The notes under the pieces: generated by a model | What the model saw: only the letters and a program-made list of their open reading frames with translations | What the model was told of the DNA's origin: nothing | Databases searched by the model: none | In this document: in pieces, positions 57,146-64,000 of the stretch | Numbering within the stretch: position 1 is the stretch's first letter | How the letters are laid out: each line of letters starts with the position of its first letter | From: Sapria himalayana | Taxonomy: Eukaryota; Streptophyta; Magnoliopsida; Malpighiales; Rafflesiaceae | NCBI GenBank assembly: GCA_029783825.1 | Contig: JAREIK010001332.1 | Coordinates: forward strand, 4,197,742-4,261,741 | DNA: 64,000 bases | Reading direction: 5' to 3' | Position numbers and translations under genes: made by a program

Positions 57146-57255
57146 TGTCCATCATGATGCTGGTAGTTGAACCATAGTGGCGTGGGAAGGAGGATCATTG
57201 TATTCCATGTCACTATATAAAAATATTATTGGTTATTGTATTTTAATATTGTGGT

Positions 57256-57830
57256 TAGGAAGAAAAATAAGAAAAAGAATCAAAAGAAAAATATGAAAAA
57301 CACAAATGGGTATAAGTAGAAGAAGGATAAAAAGAATAAAAGGAAGAAGAAAAATAGGAAGAAAGAACAAAAAGAAAGAGAATAACAAGAAGAAGAGGAG
57401 GAGGAGGAGGAGGAGGAGGAGGAAGAAGAAGAAGAAAAAAAAAATAGGAAGAATAAGAAGAAGTATAAAAAGATGAAGAAGTATAAAAAGATGAAGAATA
57501 AGAAGAAAAGAAATTAGAAGTAGAGGAAGAAGGAGGAGGAGGATAAGAAGGAGAAGAAGGGGAAGAAGAAGAAGAAGAAAAAAAAAAAGAAATAGTAGAA
57601 GAAGAAGAGGAGGATGAGGAATCAAGAATAGAAAGAAAAAGAAGATGATGAAAAATAATAAGATAAATTGAAGAAGAATAAAAGCAAGAGGAAGAGGAAG
57701 AAGAGCAAGAGGAAGATTAAAAAGTGAAAGATGAGAATGAAGAAAAAGAAGAAGAAGAAGAAGAGCAAGCGGTAGAAGAAGAAAAAAAAAGACTAAGATA
57801 GAAGAAGAGGAAGAAGAAGAAGAAGAGGAA

Positions 57831-57866
<36 letters not shown>

Positions 57867-59274
57867 GAAGTGGAAGATAATTAAGAAGATAAAGAAGAAT
57901 AAGAATAAGAATAAGTAGAAGAATAATAAGAATAAGAAGAAGTAGAAGAGGAAGAAGAAAAAAATAAGAAGAAGAAAAAGAAGAAGAAGAAGAAGAAGAA
58001 GAAATAGAAGAAGAAGAAGAAGAAAAGAAGAAAAAGAAGAAGAAGAAGAGGAGGAGGAGGGATAAGATGAAAAAGAGGAAGAAGAAGAAGAGGCATAAGT
58101 GGAATAAGAAGAAGAGGAAAAAAAGGAAGAATAAGAAAAAGAAATAAAAAAAATGAAGTGGAAGAAGAAGAATAAAATAAATATAAGGTAGATGATAAAG
58201 AAGTAGAAGAAGAGGAGGAAGAAGAAGAGAAATAAGATAAAGAAAAAGAAAAAGAAGAATAAGAAAAGGAAGACAAAAATGAAGTAGAGGAAGGGGAATA
58301 AAAAAAAGTAGAAGATGAAGAAGAGGAAGAAAAAGGAGAAGAAAAAGAAGAAAAAGAAAAAGATGAAGAAGACTTCATTTTAATAAAAAAAACTTTAAAA
58401 AAATAAAAAAATGAAGAAGAGGAAAAAAATATGAAGAAGAATAATAATAAAAGGTCAAAGAATAAGAATAAGAGTAATATGAAAAAGAATAAAAGGAAGA
58501 AGAAGATGAAGAAGAAAAAATGGAAGAAGATGAAGAAGATGAAGAAGAAGAAGAACAGGAAGAAAAAGAAGAAGAAAAAAAAGAATAAGAAAAATATAAA
58601 TATTAAGTAGAAGAAGAAAAAGAAAAAGAAGAAGAAGAATAGTAAGAAATAGAGGAAGAAGAAAAAGGAGAAAAAGACAAAGAAGAAGAAAAAGAAAATG
58701 AAGAGGAAAAAGTAGAAGAAGAAGATGATGATGAAGAAAAAGAAAAAGATGAAGAAGAATAAGAAAAAGAATAATAAAAATAAGAAGTGAAAGAAGAAGA
58801 ATAAGAATAACAATACGTAGAAGAAGAGGAATAAGATGAAAAAGAAAAAGAAGAATAAGAAGATGAAAATAAAGATGAAGAAAAAGAGGAAGAAAAACAA
58901 GAAGAATAAAAAATAAGAATAAGAAAAATGTAGGAAGTAGAAGAAAAAGAAAAAAGAGAAAAAAACAAAGAAGAAGAAAAAGGAGAAAAAGAGGAATAAG
59001 TTGAACAAGGAGAGGAAGAAGAAGAAGAAGAAGCAGAAAAAGAATAATAATAATAACTATTGAAATAAAATACAATAAGAATAATAAGAAGAGGAAGATA
59101 AGGAAGGAGGAGGAGAAGAGGAAGAAGAAGAAAAAAAAGAAGAGGAAGAAAAAAAATAAGTATAAAAAGAAAAAAAAAGAAGAAGAGGAATAAATAGAAA
59201 AATTAGAAAAAGAAAAATAATAAAAAAAAGTGGTAGAAGAAGAAGAAGAGAAATAAGAAGAAGAAGAGGAGGAG

Positions 59275-59309
<35 letters not shown>

Positions 59310-62300
59310 AGAAAAAGAAGAAGAGGAAGAAGAGGAGGAAGAAGAAGAATAAGAAGAAGAAGATGATGATGATGATGATGAGAAAGAAGAAGAAGACGAG
59401 GAAAAAGAATAAGAATAAAAAAGAGGAAGAGAAAAAAAATAAGAATAAAAAAAGTGGAAGTAGAAGAAGAAGGAGAAGGATAAAAGAAAGAAGAAGTTAT
59501 AGAAGATGAAGAAGAATAACAAGAGGAAGTAGAAGAAGGTGAATAGGAAGCCGAAGAAGAAGAGGGATACGAAGATGAGGAAAAAGAAGAATAAGAATAA
59601 CAAGAAGAAGAAGAAAAAGAAGAAGAGGAAAAAGAAGAAGAAAAAGAAGAAGAAGACAGAGAAGAATAAGAAAAAAAAGAGAGAAGAAAAGAATAAAAAA
59701 AGTGAAGAAAAATAAGAAGAAGAAGAAGAAGAAGACATAGAAGAATAAAAAAAAGAAGAAAGAATAAAAAAAATTAAAGAAAAAGAAGAAGAAGATGATG
59801 ATGATGAAGAATAAAAGTGGGGGGAGAGGAGGAAGAGAAAGAAGAAAAATAAGAGGAAGAAGAAAAAGAAGAAGAGGAAGAAGAGGAAGTATACAAGAAA
59901 GAAAAGAAGAAGAAGAAGAATAGGAAGAAGAAGAAGAAGAAAAGGAGAAAAAGACAAAAAAAATAGTAATAAGAATAATAAGAGGAAGAAGAAGCATAAG
60001 AAGAAGAAGAAGAAGAAGAAGCGGAAGAAGAAAATAAGAAGAAAAGGAAGAAGAAAAAGAAGAAAAAGAAGAAGAAGAGGAAGAACAAGAAAAAGAATAA
60101 GAGAGGAGAAGAAGAAGAAGAAGAAGAGGAAGAAAAAAATAAGAAGAAGATGAAAAAGAATAAGAAAAATAAGAATAGAAAGAACAATAGGAATAAGAAG
60201 AAAAGGAGGAAGAAGAAGGGAAAAAAAGAAGAAGAAGGGAAGAAAAAAAAGAAGAAAAAAAAAGGAAGAAGAAAAATAAAATGAAGAAGAGGAAGAACAA
60301 TAATAAGAACAAAAAGAAGAAGACTAGGAGTAAGAAGAAGTTGAAGAAGAATAAGTACAAGTGGAAGAATAAGAAAAGGAAAAGGAAAAATGAGTAGAAG
60401 AAAAAAAAGAAAATTAAGAAAGAAGAAGAAGAAGAATAAGTATAGGAAGAATGCGAAGAAGAAAAAGATGAAGTGGAAGAAAAAGAAAAATAGGAAGAAG
60501 AAGATAAAGAAGAAGAGGAAAAAGAAGAATAAAAAGAAGAAGAAGAGGTAGAAGGAGAATAAGAAGAGGAGAAAGACAAAAATGAAGAAGAAGAAAAATA
60601 AGAATTAGAAGAATATAAATAAGAAGTAGTAGAAGAAGAAGAAAAAGAAAAAGAAGAAGAAGAAGAATAGTAAAAAGTCGAGGAAGAAGAAAAATGAGAA
60701 AAAGACAGAAGTAGAAAAAAAAATAAGAGGAAGAAGTGGAAGAAGAAGAGAAAGAAAAAGAAGAAGAAAAAAAGAAGAAGAGGAATAAGAAGAAAAAGAA
60801 GAGGAGGAAGAAGAAGAATAAAAAGAATAAGAAGTGAAAGAAGAAGAATACAAATAATAATACTTAGATGAAGAGGAAAAAGATGAAGAAAAAGAAGAAT
60901 GAGAAGAAGAAAAAGAAGAGATGAAAGATGAAGAAGAAAAGAAGATGAAGAAGAGGAAAAAGAAAAGAAGAAATATAAGATGATGAAGAAGGAGAAGAAG
61001 AAGAGGAGAAAAAAGAAGAGGAAATATAAGTGGGGAAGAAGAAATTGAAAAAAATAAGAAAAGTAAGAATAAGAAAAAAAAGTTGAGGAAAATGAAGAAG
61101 AAGAAGAATAATAATAATAATAATAGGAAGAAGAAGAATAAAAAGAAGAAAAGGAAATAGAAGAAGAAAAATTAGAACCAAGAGGAAGTAGAAGAATAAA
61201 AAGTTGAAGAGCAAGAAGAAGATGAAAAATAAGAGTAATAAGAATAAGAAAAATAATTATAAGTAAAAGAACAAGATGTAAAATAAAAGGAGGAAGAAGA
61301 AAAGAAGATAATGAAGAAAAAAAAAGAAAAATAAGAAGAGAAAAATAAAAAAGATGAAGAGGATGAGTAAGAAGAAGAAGATGAAGAAGAGGAAAAAGAG
61401 AACGAAGAAGATGATGAAGAATAAGAAGAAACGGAAGAATAAAAAGAAAAATAAAAGAAGAAGAAGATGAAGAAGAAAAGGAAGAATAAAAAAAAGAAGA
61501 AGAAGCATTTTTAGAAGAGGAAGCAAATGAAGAAGAAGAAGAAAAAAAGAAGAATAAAAAAAATAAGGAAGATGAAGTTGAATGAGAAGATTAGAAAAAA
61601 GTCAAAGAAGAGGAAAAATAAGATGAATAAGAGGAAAAAAAAATAAAAGAAGATGAGGCATAAGTGGAAGAAGAAGAAGAAGAGGAATAAGAAAAAAATG
61701 ATGAATAAGAAAAAAAAATAAAACGATGAAGTGGAAGAAGAAGAAAAAAAATATAAGGTAGAAGATAAAGAATAAGAAGAATAGGAAAAGAAGAAGAAGA
61801 GGAAGAAGATGAGGGAAGAAGAAAAAGATGAATTTGAAGAGAAAGAAGAAAAAAAGAGGAGAAAGGAGAAGAAAAAAAAGAAGAAGATTAAGAAGAGGAG
61901 GAGAAGAAGAAGAAGAAGAGAAGGAAGTAGAGGAAGAAGAAAAAAAAGAAGAAGAAGTAGAAGAAGAAGTAGTAGAAAAAGAAGAGGATGAACAAAAAAA
62001 AGAAGAATAACAAGAAGTAAAATAAAAACATATAGAAGAAGAGGAAGAAGAAGAAAAGGAACAAAAATAAGAAGAAGAAAATGTAATACATGAAAAGATA
62101 ATGATTGAGAATAAATCCAACTAGCAAGGAATTTACAAGGCTCAAATTTTAGCTTTTGATTTTTTTTGATTCATTCTTTGTATAATTGATTGAATATAGG
62201 TAAAATATATAAGGATTTTCTTTTCATCATGTATCATTTGTAATAAAGGTCTTCTTCGGCCAAAATTGAAGTTTCCTATTAATAAAAAAAATAAAAAAAT

Positions 62301-64000
62301 AAATAAGAGAAAAAGAAGAAGAATAATAATAATAAGACATCGAAGAATGAGAATAAGAGTAAGATGAAAAAGAATATGAGGAAGAAGAAAAAAAATGGAA
62401 GAGGAAGAAGATGAAGAATAAAAAAGAAGAAGAAGATGATGAATAGGAAAAAAAAAGAAGAAAAATAAGCATAAGAAGAATAAAAATAATAAGCAGTAGT
62501 AGAAGAAGAAGAATAATAGTAAGAAGTAAAGGAAGAAGAAAAAGGAGAAAAATGGTAAGAAGAAGAAAAATAAAAAGAAGAGAAAGAAGTGGAAGAAGAA
62601 GAGGAAGAAAAAGAAAAAGGAAAAGAAAAAGAAGAGGAAGAAAAAGAAAAAGACGAAGAAGAAGAATAAAAAGAAAAAGAAAAAGAATTAAAAAAATAAA
62701 ATAGAAAGAAGAAGAATAAGAATAATTATAGGTAGAAGAAGAGGAAGAAGATGAACAAGAAAAAGAAGAATAATAAGAGGAAAATAAAGAAGAAGAAGAA
62801 GCGGAAGAAGAAGGAGAAGAAGAAGAAGAAGAAGCGGAAGAAGAATAAGAAGAAAAAATGAGAATAAAAATAATAAAAATAATTTGAAGAAAAAAGAAGA
62901 AGAAGAAGAAGAAGAAAAAGAATAATAAGTTGTAGAAGAAAAAGAAAAAGAAGAAAATGATAAAGAAGTATAAAATGAAGTAAAAGAGGAATAGGTTGAA
63001 CAAGAAGAGGAAGAAAAAGATGAAGAAGAAAAATAAGAAAAAAAAAGAAGAAGAAAATAATAATAATAATAAGTAGTGAAATAAAATACAATAAGAACAA
63101 TATGAAGAGGAAGAGAAAGAAGAAGGAGGAGAAGGAGGAGGAGGAGGAGGAGGAGGAGGAGGAGAAGAAGAAGAAGAAAAAGAAAAAGAAGAAGATGAAC
63201 AAAAAAAAGAAGAATAAAAAGAAAAAAAAAGAAGAGGAATAAATAGAAGAATAAGAATAAGAAAAAGAAGAATAAGAAGAAAAAAAAGGGTAGAAGAAGA
63301 AGAAGAAGAAGAGAAATAAGAAGAAGAAGAAGAAGAAGTGGAAGAAGAGGAAGAAGAGGAAAAAGAAGCAGAAGAAGATGATGATGATGATGATTATGAT
63401 GATGAGAAAGTATAAGAAGACGAGGAAAGAGAATAAGAATAGGCATAGGAGGAGGGAAAGGAAGAAGATGAAGAAGAAGAAGTGGAAGAAGAAGAAGAAG
63501 GATAAATAGAAGAGGAACAAAAAGGTGAAGAAGATAAAGAAGAATAACAAGAGGAAGTAGAAGAAGGCGAAGATGAAGAGGAAGAAAAAGAGGGATACGA
63601 AGACGAAGAAAAAGAAGAAGAATAAGAAAAACAACAAGAAGAAGAAGAGGAAGAGGAAGAGGAAAAACGAAGGGAAGAGGGAAAAAGAAGACGGAAGACA
63701 GAAAAGAACAAACAAAAGAGAGAAGAAAAGAGGAAAGGGTGGGAAAAAGAAATAGAAGGAAAGTAATATAGATATAAAATAGTTGAAAATTTGTGAAAAA
63801 GAAAGAAAGAAGAAGAAGAAAGAAGGGAAAGCGGGAAGAATTAAAAAAAAGAGATAAGAAAAGATAAAAAAAAGTAAAGAAGAAGAAGAAGAAGAAGAAG
63901 AAGAGTAAGAATAAAAGTATAAGAAGAGGAGGAAGAAGAAGAAGAACAATAAGAGGAAGAAGAAGAAGAAGAAGAGGAAGAAGTAGTAGTAGTAGACAAG
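57256..64000 (+). repeat. Giant imperfect GAA-type polypurine tract (over 6.7 kb)
   Basis: The plus strand is almost entirely A and G, dominated by GAA, GAAGAA, GAGGAA and AATAAT triplets, with rare isolated T or C. It runs to the window edge. Interspersed TAA, TAG and ATG-bearing triplets (AAT, GAT, GTA) show long divergence. It is not one pure array: landmark strings recur at about 3.6-4.0 kb offset (58.1-59.6 kb with 61.7-63.6 kb). Minus-strand ORFs of up to 500 codons consist of Phe, Ser, Leu and Tyr only and are not genes. Confidence 0.95.
62095..62285. other. Non-repetitive island inside the polypurine tract
   Basis: About 190 bp of ordinary mixed sequence (from TGATTGAGAATAAATCC to AAATTGAAGTTTCC), including ATGTATCATTTGTAATAAAGG. 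Its right edge resembles 58,372-58,410 (CTTCATTTTAATAAAAAAAA), so part may be the ancestral seed or an old insertion later duplicated. No ORF or known motif. Confidence 0.6.

Noticed and set aside
57233..63949. Minus-strand ORFs of up to 500 codons and plus-strand Lys/Glu ORFs
   Set aside because: They consist almost only of Phe, Ser, Leu, Tyr (or Lys, Glu, Arg) and overlap in several frames, as expected from a polypurine tract lacking stops on the complementary strand.
1..64000. rRNA or tRNA genes
   Set aside because: I looked for conserved rRNA stretches and tRNA A/B-box plus T-loop patterns while reading and saw none. A covariance-model scan was not possible here.

Overview
This window looks like nuclear DNA of a flowering plant. 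It is AT-rich, dominated by transposable-element relics (hAT DNA transposons, Ty1/copia pol fragments, LTR-retrotransposon debris) and has one recognisable host gene whose coding sequence is split by a very large intron. I cannot name the species. The gene's protein resembles monocot and dicot versions of the plant 6-kDa mitochondrial ATP synthase subunit about equally well.

Layout. 1-13.6 kb: a minus-strand hAT relic (1-2886) carrying a nested second-family hAT (2060-2760), a 375-bp GC-rich MITE (3504-3878), a truncated plus-strand hAT (about 4750-6815), a second-family hAT with a 30-bp minisatellite (about 7925-8800), and a minus-strand Ty1/copia pol relic (about 10.48-11.25 kb). 13.6-37.0 kb: the ATP synthase gene on the minus strand, with exon 1 at 36,847-36,967 and exon 2 at about 13,632-13,690. 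The implied intron of about 23.2 kb is filled by a nested hAT pair (14.1-21.15 kb), another hAT relic with a nested element (22.8-25.8 kb), a copia RT relic (26.2-26.9 kb), two GC-rich MITEs, another minisatellite-bearing hAT and a further hAT relic (32.3-35.6 kb). 37-46 kb: low-complexity inverted AT/CA/GT tracts, a 200-bp MITE, a second copia RT relic and a GC-rich MITE. 46.8-56.7 kb: two diverged 2.3-2.5 kb direct repeats flanking an internal region that keeps a retrotransposon-type ORF relic and a foldback element packed with GAGCTC palindromes. 56.7-57.2 kb: a minisatellite. 57.25-64 kb: a continuous imperfect GAA-type polypurine tract with internal kilobase-scale duplication.

Two hAT families explain most of the GC-rich islands. 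Family 1 has termini like TAGAGGTGTCAAACGGG, 8-bp target duplications, a BED-type and RNase H-like transposase relic, and short GC-rich non-autonomous derivatives. Family 2 has termini around AAGCACGGACACGG and 8-bp target duplications. One copy keeps an exon that reads as the C-terminal dimerisation region of a DUF659-class hAT transposase, which ties the otherwise non-coding, minisatellite-bearing copies to a protein family.

Almost all long ORFs here are artefacts of repeats or are broken transposon pieces. The only gene I consider likely to be functional is the ATP synthase subunit, and even that rests on conceptual splicing.
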